Assembly: GCF_014697355.1 (NCBI RefSeq)
Contig: NZ_JACJRQ010000031.1
Coordinates: 27,593 to 91,592 of the forward strand
Reading direction: 5' to 3'
Length of the DNA: 64,000 nucleotides
From: Nostoc calcicola FACHB-3891
GTDB taxonomy: Bacteria > Cyanobacteriota > Cyanobacteriia > Cyanobacteriales > Nostocaceae
The notes under the pieces were generated by a model. The model searched no databases, had not been told where the DNA came from, and was given only the letters and a program-made list of their open reading frames with translations. Shown piece after piece: positions 25,115 to 34,108 of the stretch. The position numbers and the translations under genes are program-made. Position 1 is the stretch's first letter. Each line of letters begins with the position of its first letter.

Positions 25115-25816
25115 TTAAACAGTCCCCCAACCAATCGGCGGTAGTGCTACCTGTTCATCCACCTGGGAATGCGAAACAGCTGACATACTAGCTGAGAGCC
25201 AAACAAACATCTCGATAAAGTTTAGCCCTTTAAGTTTCAGCGGAGTACGCACAGCTATTTGATTTAAGCGGGTCATATTCGCATTTTCTACACCTACAGT
25301 AAAAAATGCTACTCTTTTATTCGCTTCATCTCCTTGTAAGCGCTGGGATGCTTGCTCTACCACACGATCTAACTCGCCTTGTGGTTCTCCATCGGTAATC
25401 ATAAATACCCAAGGACGATAGTAAGCAATCCCATTGGCACGATACTGAGATTTTCTCTCTTGAATGATGTCCAAAGCTTTATGAATTCCTGCGCCCATCG
25501 TCGTCAATCCTTGGGCTGTCAAAATCGGCGGATTGAATTGATCGGCGGTTACAAAGTCTTGTACTACATTGATATTACTGTCAAAAGTGACGATCGCCAC
25601 TTCCACCCGTCTGGCTGCCAAGGAATTTTTGACTAATTCATCCTTTAAACTTAGCAAACCCTGATTTAAAGCCTCAATCGGATCTCCTTGCATCGAGCCA
25701 GATGTATCTAGTAAGAGGACGCACGGACAACGCGGTTCTGGGTTCTCTGCAAACTCTACAACTTCATCAAGTCTTAATGTGTCATGCATAACTTTTTGTG
25801 TTATGTTAAAATCCAA
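25115..25816 (-). CDS. vWA-domain protein (TerY/YegL-like)
   Basis: The 233-residue protein is a single von Willebrand A domain. It has MIDAS motif LLLDTSGSMQGDPIEALNQGL (about 34-54), a Thr in TTMGAGIHKAL (about 104-114) and the Asp of FMITDGEPQGEL (about 137-148). In TerY-P triads such proteins act as metal-dependent adaptors and are thought to be regulated by the partner kinase and phosphatase. It is the first gene of this three-gene set. No Ter-family (TerD/TerC) genes are visible nearby, so its partners would lie elsewhere. Confidence 0.87.
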   Translation of the reverse strand: MDFNITQKVMHDTLRLDEVVEFAENPEPRCPCVLLLDTSGSMQGDPIEALNQGLLSLKDELVKNSLAARRVEVAIVTFDSNINVVQDFVTADQFNPPILTAQGLTTMGAGIHKALDIIQERKSQYRANGIAYYRPWVFMITDGEPQGELDRVVEQASQRLQGDEANKRVAFFTVGVENANMTRLNQIAVRTPLKLKGLNFIEMFVWLSASMSAVSHSQVDEQVALPPIGWGTV

Positions 25817-26612
25817 AGTTTTATTTCCCTGTTTTCAAAGTATATAGTTTCAGTCACTGACGTGACTACAGATATAGTATCTAACGGTAGATGCTCTGCA
25901 AGTCATGAAACAAATTATTTTCATCAAGTTCTCTACATATTTAAGGAGACCTTGAGCAGCGTTTAGTTTTGCAAAAAAGAGTTTCTCAAAACTCAGCATT
26001 ACCTGTTGTAGTTTATCTACCAAAAATTTATATCTATCAAACCTAGAGTACAATAAATACGTAGAATTTCCTACATAAGTTTTTAAAGATTTTATGTAGG
26101 ATAATCGTTCCTTTATAGAAAAGTAATTAAGCATAATTAAGTTCGTTTACTTTCTAACTGTATCTGTGTGATTGTGCGAACTTGGAATCAGATTTACCTC
26201 GTAAGTGAATCGGCATAACTAAGATGTAGATGATTACAGTCTTAAGTCAAGATTTATCAGTGGTCAGTCAGGTTAAAAGTAGCCAAGATGTACTAGTATT
26301 CTATTGACGATCGGAGTTTACATTTGTTTATTTGTGCCTACCTCAGTTGCAAAAAGTCGGGAACAGAACGAAATACAAGTTTTTTCATGCATAGCATACA
26401 TAATTAAAGACAACTATATTATTTTCAGACCCCCCATTAAAACGTATAAAATACAACTAAGAATTGAAAAATTTATAAATTTTAATATATATACATATTT
26501 TAAATAAATAATTTGTGTATACCGCTATATTACTAAAGAAGAAAATACTTCATAGCTGATATTTGTAATTTACAAATGTTAGGTTACTGATTCCGCAAAA
26601 AAGTAGAAAAAT
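25817..26612. other. AT-rich intergenic region between divergent genes (796 bp)
   Basis: This region lies between the minus-strand vWA gene and the plus-strand PatA-like gene, so it should contain both promoters. It is strongly AT-rich towards 26400-26580. Short open frames here have no recognisable product and no good ribosome-binding site. No repeat of the families described elsewhere is seen. Confidence 0.65.
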
Positions 26613-27986
26613 ATGAATAATTCAGGTGTGTTCACCAAACTACGTCCTTCAAGTTTGTTAAGACAGTTATCTAATTGCTCCGATACTACTTGCTTACAAG
26701 CATTGAGTAACTCAGTTTTTTGGACAATTTACTTAGAGCAAGGCAAAATAACTTACGCAACTCATTCAGTAGAACCGTTCGATCGACTAGAACGCCATTT
26801 GCGTCGCCTAGGCCATCAAATTCCACTACTTACCAACGAGGTTCGCGTTCAAGTTCGTCTGATGTTTGAACCTGACTCACACAGTCAGTTAACGGAACAT
26901 TACAATCAACCGAAAAGCCAGCCTCTTGAATATCAAGCTATATATTGGCTTGTGAGTCAACAACATCTACATTCTACCCAAGCAGCAGTACTAATTCAAG
27001 AATTAGTCAAAGAGGTAATTGAATCATTTTTACTCATCAAAGAAGGTAGTTATGAATTAACAGAACCGCTCAGTAGAATGCCAAAGATTTGCAGGTTTGA
27101 TATAGAAAAAATTCTAGAACGCTGCCAAGCCAGATTAGAAAATTGGCAGTCTTTTGTGCCGCAAATTTCTTCTCCATATCAACGTCCATATCTGTTGGCT
27201 AACAATCAATTTGAGGAAAAAGATTTACCAAACCTCCAGCCCAATTTAACTAACTGGATGAAAGGTTTTAGTCTTTGTCATCTGGCTGCAATTTTGAATC
27301 AAGATGAAATTCAATTGGCTCGCCAATTATACCCTTACATCGTTAAAGGGGGAATTATCTTGCATGAACCAGATCCACCATTTGATAAATTACCAAAGAT
27401 ATTTGAAGAAAAGTCACTTTTTCCAAAATTGATTACAGAATTAGTTGATACCAAAGATGAAGTCAATACTTACCCAGATATTCCTCAAGAGAGTATAGGT
27501 ACTGTTGAGCAATTACCACAAATTCCCACTCCTTTACAAGCAAACTTTCAGGAACCAACAATATCAAATAACATAAATTCTGCTGGCGAAAGAGTAACCT
27601 CTGCTACTGTAACTGCACAAAAAATTCACAAAATAGTTTCTGTGGATGATAGCCCGACAATTCTTAAAGAAATTAGCCATTTCTTAGAAAATGAAAATTT
27701 TTCTGTGGTGACTATCAACGAGCCATTAAAAGCCGTTTTGTCAATTATTAGGCACAAACCAGATTTAATTTTACTGGATCTGAACATGGCAGGAATTGAT
27801 GGTTATGAATTGTGTAGAATTATACGTAATAATTCAATGTTTAAACAGACTCCCATTATCTTTGTCACTGGTAATAAAGGAATTGTAGACAAAGTAAAAG
27901 CGAGATTGGTCGGGGCATCTGGATATTTGACGAAACCATTTACTCGCGCGGAATTACTGAAAATAGTCTTCATGCATTTAACTTAA
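26613..27986 (+). CDS. PatA-family response regulator (PATAN domain + receiver)
   Basis: The 457-residue protein starts NNSGVFTKLRPSSLLRQLS, followed by FWTIYLEQGKITYATHSVEPFDRLERHLRRLGH (long N-terminal DUF4388/PATAN-type region, about 1-290). The linker is Ser/Thr/Pro-rich. A C-terminal receiver (about 335-457) has KIVSVDDSPTILKEI, acceptor LILLDLNMAGIDG (Asp near 386), and LTKPFTRAEL. This architecture is that of PatA (heterocyst patterning) and PixG/PtxG (phototaxis). A CheY-like gene follows, as in pixG-pixH, but pixI/J/L partners are absent. No DNA-binding domain is seen. Confidence 0.88.
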   Translation: MNNSGVFTKLRPSSLLRQLSNCSDTTCLQALSNSVFWTIYLEQGKITYATHSVEPFDRLERHLRRLGHQIPLLTNEVRVQVRLMFEPDSHSQLTEHYNQPKSQPLEYQAIYWLVSQQHLHSTQAAVLIQELVKEVIESFLLIKEGSYELTEPLSRMPKICRFDIEKILERCQARLENWQSFVPQISSPYQRPYLLANNQFEEKDLPNLQPNLTNWMKGFSLCHLAAILNQDEIQLARQLYPYIVKGGIILHEPDPPFDKLPKIFEEKSLFPKLITELVDTKDEVNTYPDIPQESIGTVEQLPQIPTPLQANFQEPTISNNINSAGERVTSATVTAQKIHKIVSVDDSPTILKEISHFLENENFSVVTINEPLKAVLSIIRHKPDLILLDLNMAGIDGYELCRIIRNNSMFKQTPIIFVTGNKGIVDKVKARLVGASGYLTKPFTRAELLKIVFMHLT

Positions 27987-28029
27987 ATTAATGGATATCC
28001 AAAGTTATAACTAGTAGGGATAAATTAAT

Positions 28030-28401
28030 ATGGCTAAAGTTTTAGTTGTGGAAGATACTCCTTCTGTATTGGAGTTAATCAATAGTTTTTTAAGAGAGAG
28101 TGGACACACAGTAATTAAAGCTTCTGATGCTAAAGACGGTATGATTAAAGCAATCAATCATCAGCCGGATGCCATAATTACTGATGTGGTAATGCCAGAA
28201 ATTAGCGGTTTTGAATTTTGTCGCCAATTAAAAAGAAATCCCACGACTAAAAAAGTGCCAATTATTATTTGTAGTTCTAAAAATCTACGGATTGATAGGA
28301 TTTGGGGTATGCGACAAGGCGCAGATGTGTATTTAACTAAGCCTTTTACCAAACAACAATTAATACATGCGCTCAAATCTCTTGTAGAGGGAGGGGAGTA
28401 G
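28030..28401 (+). CDS. CheY/PilH-like single-domain response regulator
   Basis: This 123-residue receiver has VLVVEDTPSVL (acidic pocket), DAIITDVVMPEISG (phospho-acceptor Asp near 53), IICSSK (Thr/Ser position) and LTKPFTKQQL (Lys near 104). It follows the PatA-like gene by 43 bp and is probably cotranscribed. No effector domain is present, so it would act by protein contact. Confidence 0.9.
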   Translation: MAKVLVVEDTPSVLELINSFLRESGHTVIKASDAKDGMIKAINHQPDAIITDVVMPEISGFEFCRQLKRNPTTKKVPIIICSSKNLRIDRIWGMRQGADVYLTKPFTKQQLIHALKSLVEGGE

Positions 28402-29091
28402 GGAGTGGAGAGTGGGGAGGGATGAGAAAGACGGGGGGACGCAAAGAAAAAAAATCATAATTAAAGAGGGAACTCTTAACTTCATATCTTGCACCAGCCT
28501 CATCATCAAAAACAAAAATTACTCAGTAGTTAAGCTTTTCGCAGTCCGAATCGCTCAAGCCAGGGACTCAAAGTCCCTGTCTAATAGCTCAAGTCCTCTA
28601 TAAGAGGACTGAAAATTAAATTGATTTACTGTAATAGAAATGACGTTATTTTTGTATATTCATGGTTTATGCGTAAAGGTGCAAGATCTGAGTAACGGGG
28701 AACAGGGAACAGAATGTAATGTATGGGGATTTAAAACCAACACATAAGCTACTTGATAGTTGTAGAGGTCTGTTACTCCCTCCAGGGACAGGAAATAGAA
28801 AAAACTGTTCCCTGTTCCCTATTCCCTGTTCCCTTCTTGGATGACAAATGCCCGATGATATGTACATGACTACTAATCTATAGGACTACTAGCGCTCCTA
28901 CACGTGGTCTATTTACTTGAAAATTGCTGTAAAACGCCAAGAAAAGATTAACATCGGAGATTGTTCTGCTAGTCTAACGTAGTAGGATTGTTCAAGTGAA
29001 AAGCTATGAATTGCAGAGTGAATAGCGATCGCTACGCTAGTAGACACTCTAAAATGAGAGCAAAAGACGATTCCTAAAACAAGCACACTCC
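28402..29091. other. Intergenic region with hairpins (690 bp)
   Basis: No gene is seen. There are two adjacent hairpins, CAGGGACT-CAA-AGTCCCTG (28561-28580) and AGTCCTCT-ATA-AGAGGACT (about 28590-28608). A pair of inverted GGAACAGGGAACAG arms lies at about 28697 and 28803. CTACACGTGGTCTATTTACTTGAAAATTG near 28897 is the right flank of the GTAGGGGC palindrome family without its palindrome. A HIP1 site at about 29025 lies upstream of pheT. Confidence 0.7.
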
Positions 29092-31554
29092 ATGCGTATT
29101 TCTCTAAATTGGCTGCGCGAACTAGTAGAGATAAAACTTAGTCCAGAAGAATTAGCCGAAACCCTGACTATGGCGGGGTTTGAAGTAGAAGATATTGAAG
29201 ACCGCCGCACTTGGGCAAATGGCGTAGTTGTGGGAAGAGTGCTTGAGCGTCAACCCCACCCCAATGCTGATAAATTAAGTGTTTGTCAAGTTGATATTGG
29301 CGCAGATGAGACTTTAAATATTGTCTGTGGTGCTGCTAATGTCAAAGCAGATATCTATGTGCCAGTAGCAACTACGGGAACTTACTTACCCAACATTGAT
29401 TTAAAAATTAAACCTGCAAAACTACGCGGTGTCCCCTCCCAGGGCATGATTTGTTCTTTAAAAGAACTCGGTTTGCCCACCGATGTAGACGGTATTCATA
29501 TTTTTACCCAAGAAAATTTACCCTTGGGTAGTGATGTGCGTCCGTTGTTGGGTTTAGATGATGTCATTTTAGACCTCACGGCAACTGCTAATCGCGCTGA
29601 TGCGTTGAGTATGGTAGGTGTAGCCAGAGAAGTAGCAGCCTTAACTGGGGGAAAACTCAGCATTCCTGTACCGGGTGAAGTACCAATTACCAAAAATACA
29701 GGAAATTTAGCTTTAAAAATTGCTGACACCCAAGCTTGTCCTGCATACATTGGTACGGTCATTGAACAAGTAAAAATTGCTTCGTCCCCGGAATGGTTGC
29801 AACAGCGTTTAAGGGCTGCGGGAGTACGTCCCATAAATAATGTCGTGGACATTACTAACTACGTGTTGTTGGAATGGGGACAACCACTGCACGCCTTTGA
29901 TGGCGATCGCCTAAAATCAATTACAAGTAGCGAAAATTTAACCATCGGCGTCCGCTTCGCCACTGCTGGAGAATCCCTGAAAACCCTGGATGGACAAACC
30001 CGCACTTTAGCATCCCAAAATTTATTAATTACTGCTAACGAAAAACCTGTTGCCCTAGCGGGAGTCATGGGTGGAGAAGAAACCGAAGTCCATGAAGGTA
30101 CCCAAAGCCTAGTTTTAGAAGCCGCTTTATTTGATTCCGTAGCAATTCGCCGTTCTTCTCGCAGTGTTGGCTTAAGAAGTGAAGCCTCTGGGAGATACGA
30201 AAGAGGAGTTAACCGCGCCGAATTGGAAGTGGCAAATCGCCGCGCCTTGTCGTTAATTAGCGAATTAGCTAGTGGAATTATAACTCACCAAGAAATTGCC
30301 GACACCCGCCCCGACCCATCTACCTGGAGTCGTTCCATTGCCCTGCGTTTAGAGAGAGTGAATCAGATACTAGGGCCAATCGATTTGGGAGAGGATACAG
30401 GAGAACTCCAACAACAAGACATTGAAAGGATTCTCACTGCATTAGGCTGTCAATTGACTTCTTTAGGCAATGTCTTAGCACAAGACAATACACTCCAACC
30501 CACATGGTCTGTTTCTGTACCACCCTATCGCTACCGGGATTTAGAACGGGAAATTGATTTAATTGAAGAAATCGCTCGTCTGTACGGATACAACAGATTT
30601 TGCGATACCTTACCAGAAAAAGCCGAAGCTGGTTATCTGCCTTTAGACCAAGAATTGATTCGCAAATTGCGAGCTTTTCTGCGGGCAGAAGGATTAACAG
30701 AATTAATTCATTACTCTTTAGTTAAACCAGGAGAAGACAGACAAATAGTATTAACAAATCCATTATTTGTGGAATATTCAGCGCTGCGAACCGATTTAAT
30801 ATCTGGGTTAATTGACGCCTTTCAATATAATATAGAGCAGGGTAACGGCGCTCTCAACGGCTTTGAAATCGGGCAAATTTTTTGGCAAGAAGAAGACGGT
30901 TTGCAAGAAGCAGAAGCCCTGGCTGGTATTATGGGAGGCGATCGCTTTATTGGCAAATGGTCAAAAGGCGGGCGAGAACAACCCTTGACTTGGTTTGAAG
31001 CCAAAGGCATTTTAGAAAGTGTATTTCGCCAACTAGGCTTGCAAGTAGAATATCAACCCGATCGCCGAGATGAACGCTTACATCCTGGACGCACCGCCTC
31101 ATTATGGATTAGAGGTATTAGACTGGGAATTTTTGGGCAAATTCACCCGCAACTACGGCGAGAAAAAGGCTTACCAGATTCAGCTTATGTTTTCCAGCTA
31201 GATTTAGATGCGCTTTTAAGTTCTCTAGGAGAAGATGAAGTTCTCAACCCCACATTTAAATCCTATTCCACCTATCCAGCCAGCGATCGTGACATCGCCT
31301 TTTTTGCACCCATCAAAGTCTCAGTTGGCGAACTTGAAAAAGCAATCAACAAAGCTGGCAAAGATTTGCTCGAATCAGTGGAATTGTTTGATGAATATCG
31401 GGGTGAAAACGTCCCCCAAGGCCAGCGGAGTCTAGCATTTCGTTTAGTTTATCGGGCTGGCGATCGGACTCTTACTGAGGCAGAAGTGGAACCAGTACAC
31501 AATAAAGTCCGCGAAGCCTTAGTGGAAAAATTCGGCGTTAATTTGAGAAGTTAG
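29092..31554 (+). CDS. pheT: Phenylalanyl-tRNA synthetase beta subunit
   Basis: The 820-residue protein starts MRISLNWLRELVEIKLSPEEL. It has the N-terminal tRNA-binding domain (GVVVGRVLERQPHPNADKLS, about 45-64), B3/B4 editing region (RSSRSVGLRSEASGRYERGV, about 358-377), B5 (RDLEREIDLIEEIARLYGYN, about 480-499) and the C-terminal ferredoxin-fold anticodon-binding domain (YPASDRDIAFFAP, then LAFRLVYRAGDRTLTEAEV). It pairs with PheS to charge tRNA-Phe. Length is normal. pheS is not adjacent, as is usual in cyanobacteria. It stands alone with its own leader. Confidence 0.97.
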   Translation: MRISLNWLRELVEIKLSPEELAETLTMAGFEVEDIEDRRTWANGVVVGRVLERQPHPNADKLSVCQVDIGADETLNIVCGAANVKADIYVPVATTGTYLPNIDLKIKPAKLRGVPSQGMICSLKELGLPTDVDGIHIFTQENLPLGSDVRPLLGLDDVILDLTATANRADALSMVGVAREVAALTGGKLSIPVPGEVPITKNTGNLALKIADTQACPAYIGTVIEQVKIASSPEWLQQRLRAAGVRPINNVVDITNYVLLEWGQPLHAFDGDRLKSITSSENLTIGVRFATAGESLKTLDGQTRTLASQNLLITANEKPVALAGVMGGEETEVHEGTQSLVLEAALFDSVAIRRSSRSVGLRSEASGRYERGVNRAELEVANRRALSLISELASGIITHQEIADTRPDPSTWSRSIALRLERVNQILGPIDLGEDTGELQQQDIERILTALGCQLTSLGNVLAQDNTLQPTWSVSVPPYRYRDLEREIDLIEEIARLYGYNRFCDTLPEKAEAGYLPLDQELIRKLRAFLRAEGLTELIHYSLVKPGEDRQIVLTNPLFVEYSALRTDLISGLIDAFQYNIEQGNGALNGFEIGQIFWQEEDGLQEAEALAGIMGGDRFIGKWSKGGREQPLTWFEAKGILESVFRQLGLQVEYQPDRRDERLHPGRTASLWIRGIRLGIFGQIHPQLRREKGLPDSAYVFQLDLDALLSSLGEDEVLNPTFKSYSTYPASDRDIAFFAPIKVSVGELEKAINKAGKDLLESVELFDEYRGENVPQGQRSLAFRLVYRAGDRTLTEAEVEPVHNKVREALVEKFGVNLRS

Positions 31555-31573
31555 GAGTTACGAGTTTTTTGGT

Positions 31574-31677
31574 CTAGTGGTCTGTTCCATTAAATATAAT
31601 GAGTGAACTCATTCTTAACTTTTCTTCCTTTGCGGTTCGTTCTTTTATCCCTCAAAATTAATGAAACAGACCACTAG
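31574..31677. mobile_element. MITE-like element with CTAGTGGTCTGTT inverted ends
   Basis: The 20-bp terminal inverted repeats, CTAGTGGTCTGTTCCATTAA and its complement with one mismatch, enclose about 64 bp. It lies 19 bp after the pheT stop and has no coding capacity. Confidence 0.82.
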
Positions 31678-31758
31678 TTCCCGGGTTGAACCTGGGAACC
31701 CGCAGGGTAGTCCGCCTATCATCGCGCTTCGCGCACCACGCGGACTCTAGAAACGATC

Positions 31759-31962
31759 GCATTTGTTATTTCGGCGACAGCATTTGTTATTTCGGCGACA
31801 GCATTTGTTATTTCAGCGACAGCATTTGTTATTTCGGCGACAGCATTTGTTATTTCAGCGACAGCATTTGTTATTTCAGCGACAGCATTTGTTATTTCGG
31901 CGACAGCATTTGTTATTTCGGCGACAGCATTTGTTATTTCGGCGACAGCATTTGTTATTTCG
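31759..31962. repeat. 21-bp tandem repeat, about 9.7 copies
   Basis: The unit is GCATTTGTTATTTC followed by GGCGACA, varying only at one G/A position. The array is open in several frames because the unit is a multiple of three, e.g. a heptad AEITNAV on the minus strand. No start site or flanking domain supports a real protein. Confidence 0.95.
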
Positions 31963-31981
31963 ATCTGATTAACCAAGCTTT

Positions 31982-32066
31982 TACCCCACCCTAACCCTCC
32001 CCTTGGAAAGGGGAGGGAACAAGATTTCTTATTTCCCCCCTTTATAAGGGGGGATTAAGGGGGGTA
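31982..32066. repeat. CCCTCCCC/GGGGAGGG and CCCCCC/GGGGGG hairpins
   Basis: Two hairpins lie in series: CCTCCCCTTGG-AA-AGGGGAGGG and TCCCCCCTTTATAAGGGGGGA. They end in AAGGGGGGT. They are common intergenic repeats and might act as terminators for pheT read-through. Confidence 0.7.
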
Positions 32067-32174
32067 ATTTGACTTGTGCATAATTTGGTGTAATACTCCT
32101 TTTGAATTCGCAGAAAATACGAAAAAACTCATTAATAAAAATAGCGAACTAAAAACTCAGATAATCAACGCTAA

Positions 32175-32327
32175 AAATTAGATGTAGATGAATATAAAAT
32201 CAAGGTAATTTTAGACAAGTGGCGAGAACTTTTACATTTAGAATCAATAGAAGCAGAAATCCATTATAGTGTTTATCATGCTAGTTTTCGTGATTGGTTA
32301 AAGCGACAAATAGAGCCTAATTTTTGA
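32175..32327 (+). pseudogene. C-terminal fragment of a STAND/NACHT-type ATPase
   Basis: The open stretch reads KLDVDEYKIKVILDKWRE, then EIHYSVYHASFRDWLKRQIEP and a stop. The YHASFRDWL block is a hallmark near the end of the helical region of NB-ARC/NACHT ATPases in cyanobacteria. Upstream codons contain stops, and there is no start or ATPase domain, so this is a remnant. Confidence 0.6.
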
Positions 32328-32351
32328 GTTTGGCAGGAGTAACAAACAATT

Positions 32352-32621
32352 ATGCCTAAATATGTAGTCTGGGGAATTTACTGCGAAGACGTTCTTGAAA
32401 AACGCGTCCCTCACCGCCAAGCTCATTTAGACGGATTAGCAAAACAGAAAGAATCCGGCGTGCTAATTACCATCGGCCCCACCAAAGATGTCACAAAAGT
32501 GTTTGGAATTTACGAAGCCGAAGACGAAGCGATCGTCCGCGAATTAATTGAAAACGATCCCTACTGGAAAAATGGCATTTGGACAGAATATTCTGTCAAA
32601 GAATGGATTCAGGCTTTTTGA
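32352..32621 (+). CDS. YciI-like protein
   Basis: The 89-residue protein (MPKYVVWGIYCEDVLEKRVP, RQAHLDGLAKQKESGVLITIGPT) has the ferredoxin-like YCII fold with the conserved His in HRQAHLDGL (about 25). YciI proteins are small dimers of unclear biochemical role. RBS GGCAGGAGTAAC lies 10 nt before the ATG. Confidence 0.85.
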   Translation: MPKYVVWGIYCEDVLEKRVPHRQAHLDGLAKQKESGVLITIGPTKDVTKVFGIYEAEDEAIVRELIENDPYWKNGIWTEYSVKEWIQAF

Positions 32622-32643
32622 ATTGAGTACGAGGAGATGAGTG

Positions 32644-32747
32644 ATACCATTTCACGAAAACCTTGATACAGATAAATTTCTCGTAGGGGCACGGCATTGC
32701 CGTGCCCTAAACAACATGTTTGTATCATTATTAAAGTGAAATAGTAT
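32644..32747. mobile_element. MITE-like element with ATACCATTTCAC ends, containing a GTAGGGGC palindrome
   Basis: The inverted ends ATACCATTTCAC / GTGAAATAGTAT (11 of 12 matching) are 104 bp apart. The palindrome GTAGGGGCACGGCA-T-TGCCGTGCCCTA (32683-32709) sits in the middle. Confidence 0.7.
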
Positions 32748-32777
32748 GAGACAAGGGAGATGGCGGAGTTTGACGTT

Positions 32778-33030
32778 TTGAACCTCGAAGTTGAACCTCT
32801 GAACCTCGAAGTTGAACCTTTGAACCTCGAAGTTGAACCTTTGAACTCGAACGTTGAGCCTTTGAACCTCGAAGTTGTACCTTTGAACTTGAATGTTGAG
32901 CCTTTGAACTCGAACGTTGAGCCTTTGAACCTCGAAGTTGTACCTTTGAACTTGAATGTTGAGCCTTTGAACTCGAACGTTGAGCCTTTGAACTCGAACG
33001 TTGAGCCTTTAACCCTCGAAGTTGCACCTT
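32778..33030. repeat. 21-bp tandem repeat, 12 copies with higher-order structure
   Basis: Units are TTGAACCTCGAAGTTGAACC-type (A) and TTGAACTCGAACGTTGAGCC-type (B), with a third variant C. The order is A A A B A' C B A' C B B A'', so B-A'-C forms a 63-bp super-repeat. The frame is open on both strands, and the plus-strand frame (from 32760) ends on the ATG of the next gene. I do not annotate a protein. Confidence 0.93.
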
Positions 33031-33094
33031 TGAACTCGAAACTTTCAGTTTTAACTCCCCCTCATCCCCCCCATCCCCCCCACCTCCCCACATT

Positions 33095-33889
33095 ATGAAA
33101 ACTTGGCAGGCTGATTTTTATCGTCGTCCATCATCAGATGCATCTGGACAAGTGTTATGGGAGTTGTTAATTTGTGATGCAACTCGCAGTTTTGAATATG
33201 AAGCTACTTGTCTTCAGTCAGCAGCAAATTCTAATTGGGTTACTACTCAATTTCAGTTAGCAGCTGGTGAAAAATTGCCCGATGTAATTGAGGTGTTTCG
33301 TCCTCAATCCCTCAGTTTAATTGAGGCGGCTGGACGGAATTTAGGTATTAATGTAGAACCTACTCGCCGCACTTTGGCATTGAAACAGTGGTTACAGGAA
33401 AAGCAATATCCTTCAGCGCTGGATAAACCACCCCCTGCACCATTACCAGAAAACCTCTGGGGAGAACAATGGCGTTTTGCGACACTCCAGGCTGGTGAAC
33501 TTGTGGATGTGTTTGCAGAACGCCCGATTCCGATTTTGCACATACCGGAATACCTCAAACCGCTCAATTTAGGTTTGGCATCAACGATCGCTGTTCCTGG
33601 TGTGGTAATTTATGGTGGACGGCGATCGATGCACCTAGCACGGTGGTTACAGCAAGCCCGCCCTGTAGGATTGAACTACATTTCTGGCGCACCAAATGGC
33701 TTAATATTAGAAGCAGGCTTAGTGGATAGATGGATTGTTGCCACTTTTGAAGATTCAGAAGTTACCACAGCAGCTCAAACATATGAACAACGCAAACAAC
33801 AAAGCCAAGGATTACATTTTTTGTTAGTTCAACCCGATGATTCTGGGATGACTTACAGCGGCTTTTGGTTATTGCGAACAGAAGATTGA
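33095..33889 (+). CDS. Tab2/Atab2-like protein
   Basis: The 264-residue protein (MKTWQADFYRRP; VLWELLICDATRSFEYEATC; EVFRPQSLSLIEAAGRNLGI; C-terminal LHFLLVQPDDSGMTYSGFWLL) matches the cyanobacterial Tab2 family. Its chloroplast homologues bind RNA and promote translation of photosystem I psaB. The exact role in cyanobacteria is less certain. The ATG overlaps the stop of the upstream repeat frame by ATGA, and its leader is a C-rich run with no clear ribosome-binding site. Confidence 0.88.
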   Translation: MKTWQADFYRRPSSDASGQVLWELLICDATRSFEYEATCLQSAANSNWVTTQFQLAAGEKLPDVIEVFRPQSLSLIEAAGRNLGINVEPTRRTLALKQWLQEKQYPSALDKPPPAPLPENLWGEQWRFATLQAGELVDVFAERPIPILHIPEYLKPLNLGLASTIAVPGVVIYGGRRSMHLARWLQQARPVGLNYISGAPNGLILEAGLVDRWIVATFEDSEVTTAAQTYEQRKQQSQGLHFLLVQPDDSGMTYSGFWLLRTED

Positions 33890-34108
33890 TATAACAGAAT
33901 TCAGAATTCAGGAGTCAGAATTCAGAATTAGAATAGGCTCAAAGATTAGCTACTAAACCTAGATTGTGTGTGCTTCATTAACTTGAAATCTGTTGTTACG
34001 CGAACGGCGATCGCACAGAGTAAGAGTTGAGATTCAAATTCAGCAACACCGAAATTCTCAATCCAAAATCTAAAATCTAAAATCCAAAATGGTATAACCT
34101 GTGTTGAT

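Noticed and set aside
25850..26134. 94-codon minus-strand frame in the AT-rich gap
   Set aside because: Biased composition, no ribosome-binding site, no family likeness.
31759..31962. CRISPR array
   Set aside because: Direct repeats have no unique spacers; there are no cas genes or typical repeat sequence anywhere in the window.
31719..31994. Long open frames on both strands over the 21-bp repeats
   Set aside because: They are open only because the unit is a multiple of three. No ribosome-binding site, domain or unique sequence supports a protein.
32731..33093. Ser/Gln/Lys heptad frame on the minus strand
   Set aside because: It is the antisense of the same minisatellite, with no start signal.
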